From positions 413,413 to 475,412 of the forward strand of contig NMRA01000079.1 in assembly GCA_002633005.1 (NCBI GenBank): DNA of 62,000 bases, read 5' to 3'. Origin of the DNA: Phoronis australis. Lineage: Eukaryota > Phoronida > Phoronidae. A program made the position numbers and the translations under genes. The notes under the pieces are model-generated. The model was given only the letters and a program-made list of their open reading frames with translations, was not told the DNA's origin and did not search any database. Numbering within the stretch: the first letter of the stretch is position 1; each line of letters starts with the position of its first letter. This document shows, in pieces, positions 50,916-62,000 of the stretch.

Positions 50916-52265
50916 TGAGCTGTAAATTAAAAAAATTACTGGGATTGTAACGATTGTCAAAAGTACCCTCTATTCAGACATTTTCTCCAGGTCACAATAT
51001 GCTATTTATAGTTTGAGAGGCACGTTGTGAGGAGAAAATCACAGAAAAATCATTGTAAATGTGGAGCGGTAACGCATGTCTTTTTCGAGGGTTTTCTGTA
51101 AAAGTTTCCATAGAATTTTTAATCAAGAGATCATGAGACCTCTACAATATTTGCACTCGTGCTATTAATTTTCAAGAATCTGGGCAATATCAGTCAAAAG
51201 AATCATATGAAAGAGGTCTTTTATGTACAAACTGTTATTATATTGGAGAGTTCACGCATCCAGTCGGCCGGAGAAAACATCGATGAAGGCATTTACAACA
51301 AAATAAAACGTTTTTAACTTAATTTGTAAAACACAAGATTAGCAGGCAAGAAGAATATAAATTATCAAGTTTCTCAATAAAAATAAACTTTAAGAAAACC
51401 CACTTCATTCTAGACAAGGTTCAGAGGACACAGCTCAACCCCTTCTAGAATTCCGATTACTTACAGCAATGCAGTCAACTTTGTAAAATATATAATTGGT
51501 AAAATATATACTTCCATCAATTATTAAATAATGTCAATTATTTTTGCACAAAGTAATCAGTCAATTACCAAACAACTACAAATAAACCGTTTGAGGGATA
51601 AGAAGGTAGTATTTTTGTTCCACTTTCCTTGACACTGTCATGCTGACCTGGGTAGAGTTCAATAATGCTTTGACCATGCTAGAAAAGCAAGAATTCACTA
51701 AGCAAGAATTCACGAAATATTGCCATGTATCTTCAATGAAAGCATGTGATTGGCTAGATTATTCTCACCGCGAGACAAGTATTGAACTCTAACCTGATAC
51801 TTACTAGTGGGAATGCGTCTGAGATTAGTAAGACCTCATGCTGTCTTCCCAGGTGCATAGGTATAGACCTTAAGAGATTTTGCGACAAGGTGGATATTTT
51901 GTAAAACCTTTCATCTAAATTTGGAAATACACAAGTGGTTAGTCAAAATCTTAAGATTTTTTGTGTACACTTAGATTGTCTACCAATGTACCAACAACTA
52001 AATAATATCATTGTGAAAATATTTTGTAGGTATAAATGAAATGACCATCAGCATACTGTATAGGCAGTCACGCGAGTCTTTTTGCGGCATTTGTTCCAAA
52101 ATATCCAGAATTTCTTTGACGAAATTTTTATTCCTGTGAATAAAGTTATAAATTATGCCTTTTCCGCAGCTGCCATTTTGGAAAAAAGACTCGCATGAAT
52201 GAGCCTGATGAAACATGTTAGAAAGACCGTAAAATTGAAATGTTACAAAATGCTCAATGGCCTAA

Positions 52266-52271
52266 TTTATT
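52266..52271 (-). terminator. Candidate poly(A) signal of the minus-strand gene
   Basis: TTTATT on the plus strand is AATAAA on the minus strand, about 420 bases after the stop codon. Other hexamers exist further on, so this assignment is tentative. Confidence 0.3.
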
Positions 52272-52691
52272 CAAAACACAAACTCAAGACTTCTCAAATG
52301 AGAGACTAGTCAGAGCAAATGGACGGAACAGAAACAAAAAACCTAAAATATTACAATTATCAAACAAAGTATTTAAACAACAGGTAAAAGAACAACTTAA
52401 AGTCTTAACAATAAATGACAAAATTTTAAAAAAACGTCTAAAATGAAAGTATGCATTTGGAATTCCCTAAGACATTAATGAATCAAAGCACACTTTCCTA
52501 AACACATAAGGATGATGTAAAAAGCCTTTACATCAAGCTTGGCGTTAAATCCGTACAAGTGCCACAAACCAATCAAAATGGCTGCATCTCAACAGAATAT
52601 ATTTGAACGTCTTTGGTGAAAACAAAACGAATGACTTCATCACATCGCAGACACTTGATGTTGATGACATACATATCCCAGAATGCCTCTC

Positions 52692-53038
52692 TCAGCTAAG
52701 CACCACCTGTTGGCTTTCACGCAACTCAAGTTGCTGCAATCTCAGATTATTCACAGTCCCGCGTATCCGCTGCGATTTTGTTGTCCTTAATCCCGTGACC
52801 GGGTCGAGGGGTGTCGTTGTCGATGACAACGGCCCCAACGTCCTATTGTTACTATTGAACCCTGTGTCATCCATTAAGCTGACCTCCGGCCGTGCTACGA
52901 CAGGGGCCGGGGCGGACACAACGGACAACCCTGGAGGGTTAACTATGTTAGATCTTCTGTGGGTAAGAGGATTGTGGGAAGACGGAGCGTCCAGCACATT
53001 TATCTGCGACCTGACCTGAGGCACTGTACTTCTTGAGA
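52692..53038 (-). CDS. Minus-strand gene, last coding exon
   Basis: Acceptor TTCTTTCAG, stop TGA at 52692-52694. Codes for a Ser/Thr/Pro/Asn-rich tail (APSSHNPLTHRRSNIVNPPG, SSTTTPLDPVTGLRTTKSQR) ending in a Leu/Glu-rich helix-like LRLQQLELRESQQVVLS. A 138-residue frame on the opposite strand is its shadow. Confidence 0.82.
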
Positions 53039-56000
53039 CTGAAAGAATCAACGGTAAATTAATTTTCATGAACACATCGCAATTCGTCAATTTTCGCATT
53101 GCTTATCCAGTGAAATTAACACCCCGCAAAGGATACCGAGGTTCAGAAAAAGAACTTGGTATCTTCAAAAGCTTGGAGCCATCTGACAGGGACAAAATGA
53201 ACATAAATATTATAAAACTACAGGTAGTCGCAAAAATGTACTGGGTCGCACACTTCACATGGCAATACCTGCACTGCGACCAAATAAAAATGAAATCTTT
53301 AAACCAAAATCAATGCATTGTTTATTAATAACTTGAGTTTTGGCACTACATAGAGGTTTTTAAATTTCCAGTAGTAATGCGTGACAAAACTGAGCTGTTT
53401 GCCTGCCATTGCCACGCAAACAGAGCAAATGGTGCGTTACTTGTCTACTTTCATAACAAGGCGGAGCCATACCGTGAGCCTATGGGACACAGGAGTTGAA
53501 ATTGAATTCTCAGTGGTGCACATTTTTGACAGCCTGTGTAATCAACATTTAGAGTGTTACTAAATTCAGACTGAGCAAGCAGTTGAAATGAAAGAAGTCA
53601 CAATTTAAGATAAATTAGCTAATTAAAACCAGGATTAGAAATTCACAAGATAAACCAAAATTATAATCTTTTCACCACTAAAATGTGTTAAAATATGGTT
53701 AGTATCCATTCGTCTCAACCACAGAATAACTTTAGTTGATAAACTGGCGGAAGAATGTGAAAGACATGTGAAGAGCAGAGTAACATGATCTCACCAATGT
53801 ATAGCTAAAGTAGTGAGTTCACCCCTAAGAAAGCCTACAAAATGTCAAATAGAGCTAGACTTAGTTACTTTACTTTGAAGTGTGTCAGCCCACTTAGTGC
53901 AAATTAAACCAAACGTAATATCCCAAAATAACAAATATGAAGGCGAAATTGTGAGGTACACAAACAAGAGGATTTTGATGTGAACTACCAAATGAGTAGT
54001 ACTGACAGAAACAAATATTTCAAAACACCATTTTTTTCACAAAAACAGTCTGCTTCAAATGAAAGGCTAAATAGCCGTTAGAATGAGACAACAAGATCTG
54101 ATTCATGAAATGAGTCCACAAGATCTGATTCATGAAATGAGTCCACAAGATCTGATTCATGAAATGAGTCCACAAGATCTGATTCATTACAGTGACAGAA
54201 ATTTGGCCTTACCCTCCCACTTCACAGTGGCTGAAAAAAACATTTGTCCAAGTAACTATGAGCCCATCATACCCTAGAAATAATTCTCTGAAAATATCTC
54301 GAAAACTTGCAGTTATGTGTATTTGCAATTTTGCTCAAGTAAGATTTATTATTTTCCACAAACAGTTGACTTAAGTCTTAAGTCATTTTTCATGAAACAG
54401 ATTCTTGGGCTGCATTCCGTAGAGCATGATACTTTTCAGAAAAGTGAAAACACGTAAATCTTACGAAAATATCGCCATGCTGAGTATGTGATAACACTTA
54501 GCTTTTGTCACGAGTGTCTCGCCTCTGCGGAACACGCCCGTGATCTACACATCTCGAAGAAGACAATAGATGTTTCAACAGTCTCCCAATCAAATGTGAC
54601 GAATCCCACACGACGTGCAAAACAGGCAGTGATTAGTCAACATAATTATTCAAATGAATTATTGCATTTACACACACACCAATGATAAAATACACACAGT
54701 GTCCATACAGTGACTCCAATGCAGCATAATGCGGATTGTTCCACATAAGCTGAGGTCAGTTAAGACACGGGTGATGTGAGTGATTCCAAAGCTATATTCG
54801 CTGTGTGCAGAAGGTGACATTACTGGGCTCACAGTGATTTGGGTGCCAAGGACATGATCAAATTAAAATAAAACGTAAAGTAACAGAAAACAACGTCGAC
54901 GTCATCCCCGTGCTCCACTTACTAGAGGCATCCATTGATAGAGACCAATACGAGACGTAACTGAAAGTTGACGGTGAAAAAAATATGTGAAGACATCGTG
55001 GATTAACTTCCTAAACTGCCTTGAGGTGGCGACAGTGTATCATCATTTCTGAAATCTACTGGTCTACTTGAGTGCAGCACACACCCTACTCATTCTTTTG
55101 AAAACACTGCAACACTGAAGATGGCTGGCAGGTGCTTGTCTGAAATGTCGTGCCAATAGTCTTGAGGTTGGTGTAAATAGACCGACAGATTTAAGAAATG
55201 ACGATACGTCTCGGACTAACTGTGTTTAGTGCTTTTTCTCATTGACGTATTTGTCGTTTAATGGGCAGGGGAAAAATGCGACTCGGGACAAATGATACGT
55301 CGACAACAGAAGAGGTGTAATAGTTAAATTCACATGTCTCAGTTGTCTAACAAAAAGAGGCCAGAAAGTGTGGGGAAAACACAACGTTCCTTCCCAAAAC
55401 TGAGGATTTGTCAATACATTCTGAATATTCCCTAAACAAAAACTTAACAATTAAGGAAAGGTAATTTTTAGTCACAAATCATCAGTATCCGTTCCAATCC
55501 TCCCAAATTGTAAATAATTTTAATTCTTAAAAGAACGAAGAAGTTTTACAAATCTGAAAATAAAACGAGGCTATACAGCAGGAATATAGCTTTGAGAATT
55601 TTGTTATTTCACAAACTGCAACAACAACAACAACGAAGACAACAGCAACAACGACATGAAGACTGAGTCTCCTCAAAATCCTTACCTAACTCAGGCTTTT
55701 GAGTTTTCAACCCGCTGAACGTTCGTTTCTGGTTGGCACTCGGTGTCGAGGCATCGCTGCGCCAGTCCTGCCCCCTGGTGTCCGTTGCCATAAACTGTGA
55801 GTATTGTTTGTACTGCTCCATATCAGCTGCAATAACTGATGACCGATTGAGTGTATTGGATTTGACTTTATACCGCGAATGTGACTGGAACTGAAATGAA
55901 ACAACAAAACCCTAAAGTAATCTGTGACATAACAAAATAAGCAAGAAAAAATCTTGCCATGTTCTGAATGGCCAAATACAAATTCAAAGTACATTTAGTG

Positions 56001-59000
56001 CAGACGACCCAGAACACATAGCTAATATGAGTTTTACATTGCCAGCATTTTTTGTTTAGATTTTGCACCCGTGAAAGAAGACGTCAGGACATGAAGTAAG
56101 GTAGTTCTACATGACTGCTTGGTCTTCCAAAAATTGACACATGTATTTATGATTCAACAACTACATATTTTGCGCACTGATGCTATGTAAGATTGTACAC
56201 TGATAGACTAAGGCATGAATCAAAGATTACTTTGTTTTCGCTCGGGTGAAGGATTGTAAAATACACAAAATCTCATCAATTTTGGACAAAGACGATTGCC
56301 AAAGCTGTCCTATTTCACTTTTCAAAGTCTTTTAACATTGTTGTGAATGGCCACATTTTTACACAATGTTGTCTGTTGATAGCTATAGTACAGAACTTGA
56401 ACAATGTTGTCTGTTGATAGCTATAGTACAGAGCTTGAACAATGTTGTCTGTTGATAGCTATAGTACAGAACTTGCACAATGTTGTCTGTTGATAGCTAT
56501 GCTACAGAACTTGACACGAGAAAGTTGAAAACAAAAGCTGTGAGGTAATTCATGATCCAACTAGCCACCGTTTTGGTTTACTGAGTGACATAAAACTAAC
56601 ATTAGGAAGCAATGTCACTAAATCTTGAATTGCGACTCAGTTTTCATTTTCAACTTTCTCCAAAAACTAATTGTTATTATTTAAGAACTTGACACATGTC
56701 ACAGCACAATTTTGGTGCCACATACTTTGTATGAAATAAACGAGTAAATAAAAAATAACTTTTTCCACCTGACCCCCATATTATGCCCTAAATTGATGAG
56801 ATTTTACCGTGTGTGCATGACTGCAGCCGTTTTATTTGTAATCTTCTGACTGATAAAAGAACAAATTTTTCCATTGCAAAAACAAAATATATTTGCTATG
56901 GACTATAAAATATATGTGCCACAGACTGTAAAATGTGTGCAGTATTCAAAGCATTGTACTAACTTAAAGTAATCTGACGGAATAATGCTTTTTCAGATGC
57001 AAATATGAAATATCTTTTCAATAAAAATGAGCGCACTCAGACAATAAAAAGCGAACGCAATAAAACGTTTTAACGACCAACCTACACAGAGGAGTGAGGT
57101 GGGGAGAGAAAATATATAAGGTTTTAAGTACATCTCAAACAAGACGGCACAGACAGGGACTCCGCCCCCCTGTTCGAAAGACAAATGTCATTTACAGGGG
57201 TCCCAGATTTTGAGAACCAGTTTTATGCCCATTATTCCGTGGAGAAAATTTGTTCTTAAAGTGTGGGACCCCCTGTAGGTGTCTATTGCCCAATTGCCTT
57301 CATGCAGTGTTATAATGAAGGAAACACACTGACCATAACATGACAATATTTTAACGAAATCTGGGGGCGTTCAATGAGCTTGACAACTGTTTGTTTAGAT
57401 AATGTGAAACTCCACAAGATATATTACAGGGACAATGCATGATAACACAAGCTTTCAGTCCCAGTGACTAGCCTTATCAAACCCATCGAAATACTGCAAA
57501 CTATGATTAGCGAATATCAGTTGGACTCACAGGTATTCTGTATCTGGCGTCTGGCACGTTTTTATTGGCCCGCTGCCAGTAGCTGCTTTGTGATTGGCCG
57601 GATGTGCTGCCTCGGCTCATAGCATACTGACCCCCGACGATGCCGTATTGGTTGAATGGGAATCCAGCAGCGGACATCATGTGGGCCTCGCCATATTGAG
57701 TTGGGCGATACTGCACGTCCTCGTGCTGCGACAGAGAGTCACAATTAATTAAAAATCGCATCTTCTATAGAAAGTTAACAAAACCCAATCTCGACAAAAT
57801 GTACCCATTTATCCATGACAGTACCATCATTATCTCCCCGTTACCAACCATCAGGACAGTGAGTAACTAAATTAACTTTAACTTAAGGATGCCCTAGAAC
57901 ACAGCTGCCCATAACCTGTCACCACCAAAATATAACTCTTAATAGATACAGCCTGCTCTAACAAAGGACTGCCTACAAATAGATAGATGCCTTCAGGTTC
58001 ATCGTTAGGATATTCACAGATCACAACATTCAAGGGAGGTAGCACAAGAGACTGCCTACGAATAGATAGATAGATGCGCACAGGTTTATTGCTAGGTTAT
58101 TCACGCCTCACAACATTCAAGGGGGGTAGCATTGGTTTTGTCATAACAAACACAGACATAAGATGCAGATATTATCCATAGGTGATTTGGTGCTACTAAA
58201 TAATAGTACTTACATATTTACTGGGTTCCTTTCCAATACCCATTGTACCTGGAGTGCAGTGCAGTAGTCTGCAAATACAACACAAACATTAGAAAACATC
58301 TCAACAGCAACTGTTTATACAGCAGATGCCAAAAGTAGTCAGGGAAAGTGATCCGGATTTCCGAGTCATGAAGACTGACGGCAAGAGAGATTTCCCAAAA
58401 TGGCAGCTGAGCGTAAGCAGATGAGTCACATGATGATGATCCATAACGTAATTTTTGTGCAACTATTTATGGCATGTGCTGTAACAAATTGAAACTATTG
58501 TATCAATCACAAAAGATATCTCTACACAGTGTCACATGACCTTACACAAGCAAGCGTGCTTTCCAAGCCTTGACCAACTTGTCCCAAGGCAATAGCGCAT
58601 TATCAACCATCAGTTATTATATTGAATCACTACGTGACCTCACCTGTAGACATGCTCCACAATACCCAAGCCTCGCACTAGGTTGTCCCTCTGCAATAGA
58701 GCACTGATTCGTTCCAACTCTTCTTCCTCAATAATGTCCATCGGCTTACTTGTGTCCAATACTCCATCTATTGAGAACTGCAAATACCAGATTCAGATGT
58801 AAGATAAGTCAATAAGAAAGTCACAAGTCATTAACTTTTATTTTTGCTTCATCAAACGCTACGATACCAGCACCAATTATTAACAAGCGACATCAACACT
58901 CGTTGGGCTATTTGGAAACACAACATTGTCAACAAACCGTACTCCATTTACTAGCATCTACGTTAGAGTTTCCCACAACTCACCACTTCTTCTGAACTGT

Positions 59001-62000
59001 TTGGTCCACCAGTGTCTACAAACAGGCCTTCATGATGTAAAACAAACGACCCTTTCTTAGACATTGTTGAATCCGAACTCTAAAGAAACTCTCCACAAAA
59101 GGCTTAGACCCAAATTATGTTACCACGGTGATGGAAAGAGAATGAAGACAAAAGACTGTGAAGTCTGCCAAAATGGAAAAAAAGGATGTGTGCAATCGGA
59201 AAAACGCATCCTATCCTACACTACATTTCCCCTACACCTTAGTATCTCCTAGCTATTTTTGCAGCTTTTCTCAATACACTCAATAACCAAACCTAACAGA
59301 AATACAAACACAATCGACAGTCTGCAAAACACAAAACAACAGTCAAACTAAATTGAACACTAAACAAGAACTCACAAGCAAACCACAAAAAAATAATAAG
59401 AGTTTGTGGAAACAATGCAAGAACACAAAAATTTCTGTGACCGATGTCTCAACAAAACCACGAGAACATAAAGACACTTCATTAGAACATGGCACTTAAT
59501 ATCCACTTCCTGTTCTGGCTAAAAACTGATTACGAACATCACATAAGCCAACCAATAACGTGTGCATGCACTGAGCAATACCTCTTCCACAAGTTCAATG
59601 ACATGGTCCTCGGGGACCTGACTCGCACCGGATTTCCAGACCGGAGGAAACTGCCAAAATGGCCGTGCCAGGCTCTACGTATGAAAAACGGAGCAATGAA
59701 CAAAAGTGCGAACTGCGAAGGCATGTTCGAAGATTAAACGCAACTAAAAGCTCGGTGAAAACCTGTTACATGGCGTATCTAACAATACAAAGCATATTGA
59801 CAAAAGCAACTTAAATTTGTGTTAGTTTTAAGTCCGCATGGTTTAATGGCGTGATATTAACTTTAAACTTAGTAGCTGAAGCCTGACTTTTGTCTTTATT
59901 CACTTTAGTACCTAGATGATGGCAATCAATACAAGAATTCGAGTTTAAAGACTTAAACTTAATCATGGGCATACTTGAACCAGGTTTGGACAGAGATCGA
60001 GACTCGAATACAGGATTTTCCAACTCCTCCGCGCAGCTGTCATTAAACATGTGATCATAGCATAGGGTATTCTATTAAAATTACACGCTAGCAGATGGTA
60101 CCTTGGTCAATTTTTCTTATCTATACGGTGATTCTGCTCAGGGAATAGTCTCCTTATGTCCAACATATAGCGTAGACTTAAAACTCAAGAATTCCAAAGA
60201 AATGACCTACCAAAGACTACATGCAAGATAGCACCAATAACAAGTCAGAGCAACGCAGAGCGTTGAAACGAGCCCACGACAACAGCGCAATCGGTCTACT
60301 TCTAAAGGCGTTTTTCAGTGTCATAAAAATGGACACTAGATGTCACAGAATGCGTCAAACCAATCCAAATTGAGAAGGTGGCATTGTCTCTTTAATAAAA
60401 AATTATTTGTCAAATTTCCTGAAAATAAGCCAAGGAACTCCAAAGATATAGAGAGAAAACACTTGACACAAGGGTACACAGCTATAGGCCGATTGGTCTG
60501 GAACTCATCATCTGTGTTGCCATCTCCATAGCAGTACATCTGTCAAATTTCGAAGAAAAGACCTGTCAAAGCCTTAAGGAGATAAAGCCTGCAAGGGGTT
60601 TAGGAGATACAGCAGTGGACGCCAGATGTTGAACCCCCAGTCAGGATGATACACCCACATCTAAATATATGGGCGCATAAAAAATTGACAGGACTAGTTT
60701 ACAAATTCTAGCCGCAGTCTGAGACAGCAGCTAAGCTGTTTTGGGAGTACAACCCTATAGGTGAGCCTAAGCAAGCACCTCAGTTTACATTCATGGAATT
60801 CTCACCTCATTGGTCCGGTGCGTAAGTCTCCGTGTCACAACAGGGGGTCGTTTGAAGGCACGCCTTCGACGTGCCAAACCCGGGCTCTCGGGACGAGGTT
60901 CTTTCTTTTTCTTTAACATTGATTCCATCTTTTCTTTCTTTCGTAAAATCTCTTCTCGCTGCACCCTGCAATATGAAGTCATCATGACATCAGTAAGGCC
61001 AATATTCCCTCTATATTCTTCTCTTTCCCACAATGAAATAGTTTCAATAGTTTCCTGTGGTCATGTACAGTTCAATTATCTCTATCCTTCTGGTGCCCTA
61101 AAACTGAGGACTTCACACAACACTCTCTCCATTAGACCACCCTAGCTTTTAAACCTTCAGTCAAGGCATATATTCTGCTCTACAAGATTTATGACATTTG
61201 TGCCACAAATTTACTTGAGATCAGGGCCGAGTCCCTTAGTTGTGGGACACTGAGTCCCTTAGTTGAGGGACACTGAGTCCCTTAGTTGTGGGACACTGAG
61301 TCCCTTAGTTGTGGGACACTGAGTCCCTTAGTTGTGGGACACTGAGTCCCTTAGTTGTGGGACACTGAGTCCCTTAGTTGTGGGACACTGAGTCCCTTAG
61401 TTGAGGGACACTGAGTCCCTTAGTTGTGGGACACTGAGTCCCTTAGTTGTGGGACACTGAGTCCCTTAGTTGTGGGACACTGAGTCCCTTAGTTGAGGGA
61501 CACTGAGTCCCTTAGTTGTGGGACACTCATGAGAATAGCTAGTGTGATCATATGCTTTGCTTGTAATGCATGAAGATGTTACGCAACAACTTGAATGTAT
61601 GATCTTGTATTTTTAAGAGTTTCTTGCATCTACGGAACGCAAACCCTGTGTATGTCATCCTTTGCAAAAATTATTCTGTATTAAATTTCACAGATGATAA
61701 AACCAAGACAGGATAAAAAGCCGATGATTCTCTTCCATAAAAAGCAGATGTCCATCTGAAAGTGGAGATGCTTGGCAATTGGGGAGAGAAATTTGTTCCT
61801 AGGTAGTAGAAAATTAGCCTTTCAAGAAGGCAAAAACACCTTTCCCCCAAAGTGAGCAATGGCCCTGGAAGACAATTGTCAAAAATTAAAAGCAGACATT
61901 CACAAGCTATCAACACCAAATACATTCTTTTGCTATCTACCTGGCTGCTTCTTGGCGTGCCTTGAAGGCAGCTGTTTCCTGGAACAGCGAACCACTGTTG
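52692..62000 (-). CDS. Unrecognised protein, 3' half of gene (nine exons, partial)
   Basis: Nine exons on the minus strand join in consistent phase to give 439 C-terminal residues; the 5' part lies beyond the window. The upstream part is charged and probably helical (FKARQEAARVQREEILRK, then KKKKEPRPESPG) and very basic (ARRRRAFKRPPVV). The middle has an acidic helix EEEELERISALLQRD, loosely like the Rab-binding helix of Slp proteins, but the match is weak. The C-terminal half is Gln/Tyr/Ser-rich and low-complexity (HEDVQYRPTQYGEAH, SSYWQRANKNVPDARYRIP), ending in a Ser/Thr/Pro-rich tail. No signal peptide, membrane segment or catalytic motif is visible. A cytosolic scaffold or cytoskeletal adaptor would fit, but I do not assign a function. 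Confidence 0.75.
54092..54190. repeat. 27-bp tandem repeat, about 3.6 copies
   Basis: Identical units starting CAAGATCTGATTCATGAAAT at 54092, 54119, 54146 and 54173. The period is a multiple of three, which explains a spurious open frame through it. Confidence 0.95.
55686..55890 (-). CDS. Minus-strand gene, exon h
   Basis: Acceptor CATTTCAG, donor GTAAGG. Encodes FQSHSRYKVKSNTLNRSSVI, then MEQYKQYSQFMATDTRGQDW and a Ser/Thr/Lys-rich end. Phase 0 to phase 1. Confidence 0.85.
56254..56811. mobile_element. Family A element interrupted by internal expansion
   Basis: Left end TCTCATCAATTTTGGACAAA and right end CCTAAATTGATGAGATTTTA are an inverted pair 550 bp apart. The extra length comes from four 38-bp tandem copies (56363-56514) of an internal family segment and from additional sequence at about 56515-56690. 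Confidence 0.65.
56363..56514. repeat. 38-bp tandem repeat, four copies, inside a MITE
   Basis: Units begin ACAATGTTGTCTGTTGATAG at 56363, 56401, 56439 and 56477. The same segment occurs once in other family A copies (for example TCTGTTGGTAACTATAGTAC near 21750). Confidence 0.93.
57194..57278. mobile_element. Small hairpin element
   Basis: ACAGGGGTCCCA at the left faces TGGGACCCCCTGTA at the right across about 60 bp. A partial relative without the ends lies at about 17335-17395 (CCCAGATTTTGAGAACCATG). Confidence 0.55.
57531..57725 (-). CDS. Minus-strand gene, exon g: Gln/Tyr-rich
   Basis: 65 codons between acceptor CTGTCGCAG and donor GTGAGT. Tyr/Gln/Gly/Ser-rich (HEDVQYRPTQYGEAHMMSAA; GIVGGQYAMSRGSTSGQSQS) and likely disordered. 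Phase 0 at both ends. Confidence 0.85.
57960..58130. repeat. Duplicated roughly 80-bp repeat
   Basis: ACTGCCTACAAATAGATAGA...ACAACATTCAAGGGAGGTAGC and ACTGCCTACGAATAGATAGA...ACAACATTCAAGGGGGGTAGC are adjacent diverged copies. A third relative of the right part is at about 43350-43395. Confidence 0.75.
58214..58268 (-). CDS. Minus-strand gene, exon f
   Basis: A 55-bp exon (LLHCTPGTMGIGKEPSKY) with acceptor ATTTGCAG and donor GTAAGT, joining phase 2 to phase 0. Confidence 0.78.
58644..58777 (-). CDS. Minus-strand gene, exon e: acidic helix
   Basis: Acceptor ATTTGCAG, donor GTGAGG. FSIDGVLDTSKPMDIIEEEE leads into LERISALLQRDNLVRGLGIV. The other two frames contain stops, which fixes the phase. 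Ends in phase 2. Confidence 0.82.
58984..59079 (-). CDS. Minus-strand gene, exon d, with an internal ATG
   Basis: A 32-codon phase-0 exon with acceptor TTTCTTTAG and donor GTGAGT. It contains an internal in-frame ATG (59062-59064) reading MSKKGSFVLHHEGLFVDTGG. That Met could be an alternative start, but the phase-0 acceptor upstream makes an internal exon the simpler reading. Confidence 0.65.
59582..59650 (-). CDS. Minus-strand gene, exon c
   Basis: A 23-codon exon (FPPVWKSGASQVPEDHVIEL-VEE) between acceptor TTTTGGCAG and donor GTATTG. It is phase 0 at both ends, so it could be skipped in frame. Confidence 0.65.
60806..60965 (-). CDS. Minus-strand gene, exon b: basic, probable helix
   Basis: Acceptor ATATTGCAG, donor GTGAGA. 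Encodes VQREEILRKKEKMESMLKKK, then a Pro/Ser/Arg-rich stretch ending RRLTHRTNE. It ends in phase 0. Confidence 0.8.
61229..61527. repeat. 23-bp minisatellite, 13 copies, each a hairpin
   Basis: 299 bp of 23-bp units beginning GAGTCCCTTAGTTGTGGGAC. Each unit has GTCCC and GGGAC arms. Three or four units carry TTGAGGGA in place of TTGTGGGA, which lengthens the stem by one pair. Confidence 0.96.
61941..62000 (-). CDS. Minus-strand gene, exon a (runs off the window)
   Basis: NSGSLFQETAAFKARQEAA with a GTAG donor after AG. It continues past the right edge. It ends in phase 2 and joins exon b to make Arg. Confidence 0.7.

Larger units (their letters stand above)
45881..52691. other. Intergenic region between two convergent genes
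   Basis: About 6.8 kb with family A elements (46631, 48881, 50701) and a single arm of the intron 3 fold-back family at about 47748-47815. The short open frames have no recognisable protein features. Confidence 0.8.
53039..61940 (-). other. Introns of the minus-strand gene
   Basis: 53039-55685 (with a 27-bp repeat at 54092-54190), 55891-57530 (expanded family A element and a small hairpin element at 57194-57278), 57726-58213 (duplicated repeat at about 57960-58130), 58269-58643, 58778-58983, 59080-59581, 59651-60805, and 60966-61940 (23-bp minisatellite at 61229-61527). No further phase-compatible exon was found. Confidence 0.7.

Noticed and set aside
52603-53019. 138-codon plus-strand frame
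   Set aside because: It is the antisense shadow of the last exon of the minus-strand gene, which has a clean acceptor and phase.
57878-58081. Minus-strand frame reading CEYPNDEPEGIYLF
   Set aside because: It lies across the duplicated 80-bp repeat; the peptide comes from the repeat.
59811-60050. Minus-strand frame with CAEELENPVFESRSLSKPG, possible extra exon
   Set aside because: Its best acceptor (TTTAATGACAG) leaves a phase that does not join to the phase-0 exons on either side, and those join each other directly. RNA data could change this.
1-62000. CRISPR arrays, bacterial operons or phage-like systems
   Set aside because: The tandem arrays lack unique spacers, the genes are spliced, and there is no prokaryotic signal.

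Overview
This is metazoan genomic DNA. It is AT-rich, has short exons split by GT-AG introns, is full of short interspersed repeats, and has a 500-base run of N. The main gene encodes a furin/PC5-type proprotein convertase. Its exon-rich structure and a repeat-dense genome suggest a marine invertebrate, most likely an invertebrate deuterostome (hemichordate, amphioxus or echinoderm grade). That placement is inference and no species is claimed.

1-1163 is the putative promoter and 5' leader region. It has a CpG-rich patch with two near-adjacent palindromes and an AAGATGGCGG box. 1164-45578 (+) is one gene that I could assemble into 23 coding exons with consistent phases throughout. It gives a predicted 1288-residue precursor: signal peptide, prodomain with two dibasic cleavage sites, subtilisin-like catalytic domain with the intact Asp/His/Asn/Ser set, P domain with an RGD motif, Ser/Thr-rich linker, ten furin-like cysteine-rich (FU) repeats, a transmembrane helix and a short tail with a tyrosine motif and an acidic cluster. 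This is the layout of membrane-anchored PC5/6B and insect Furin2-type enzymes. Intron 1 is 18.8 kb. Intron 15 contains the assembly gap, flanked on both sides by tandem repeats.

45579-52691 is intergenic and holds the convertase 3'UTR with a poly(A) signal, then only repeats. 52692-62000 (-) is the 3' half of a second gene in tail-to-tail orientation. Nine exons in consistent phase encode 439 C-terminal residues of a Lys/Glu-rich, Ser/Thr-rich, otherwise low-complexity protein that I do not recognise. Its 5' end lies beyond the window.

The introns and intergenic DNA carry at least two families of MITE-like elements with terminal inverted repeats (about 230-260 bp, many copies), a 163-bp element with perfect 26-bp inverted ends, two large fold-back elements, a tRNA-derived sequence, a LINE-like tail and a dozen minisatellites. 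I found no clearly novel molecular system. The most interesting signals are at the splice-site level: a decayed duplicate of the catalytic-serine exon's start, a minisatellite that copies a splice donor next to the gap, and several in-frame alternative splice sites in the cysteine-rich region.
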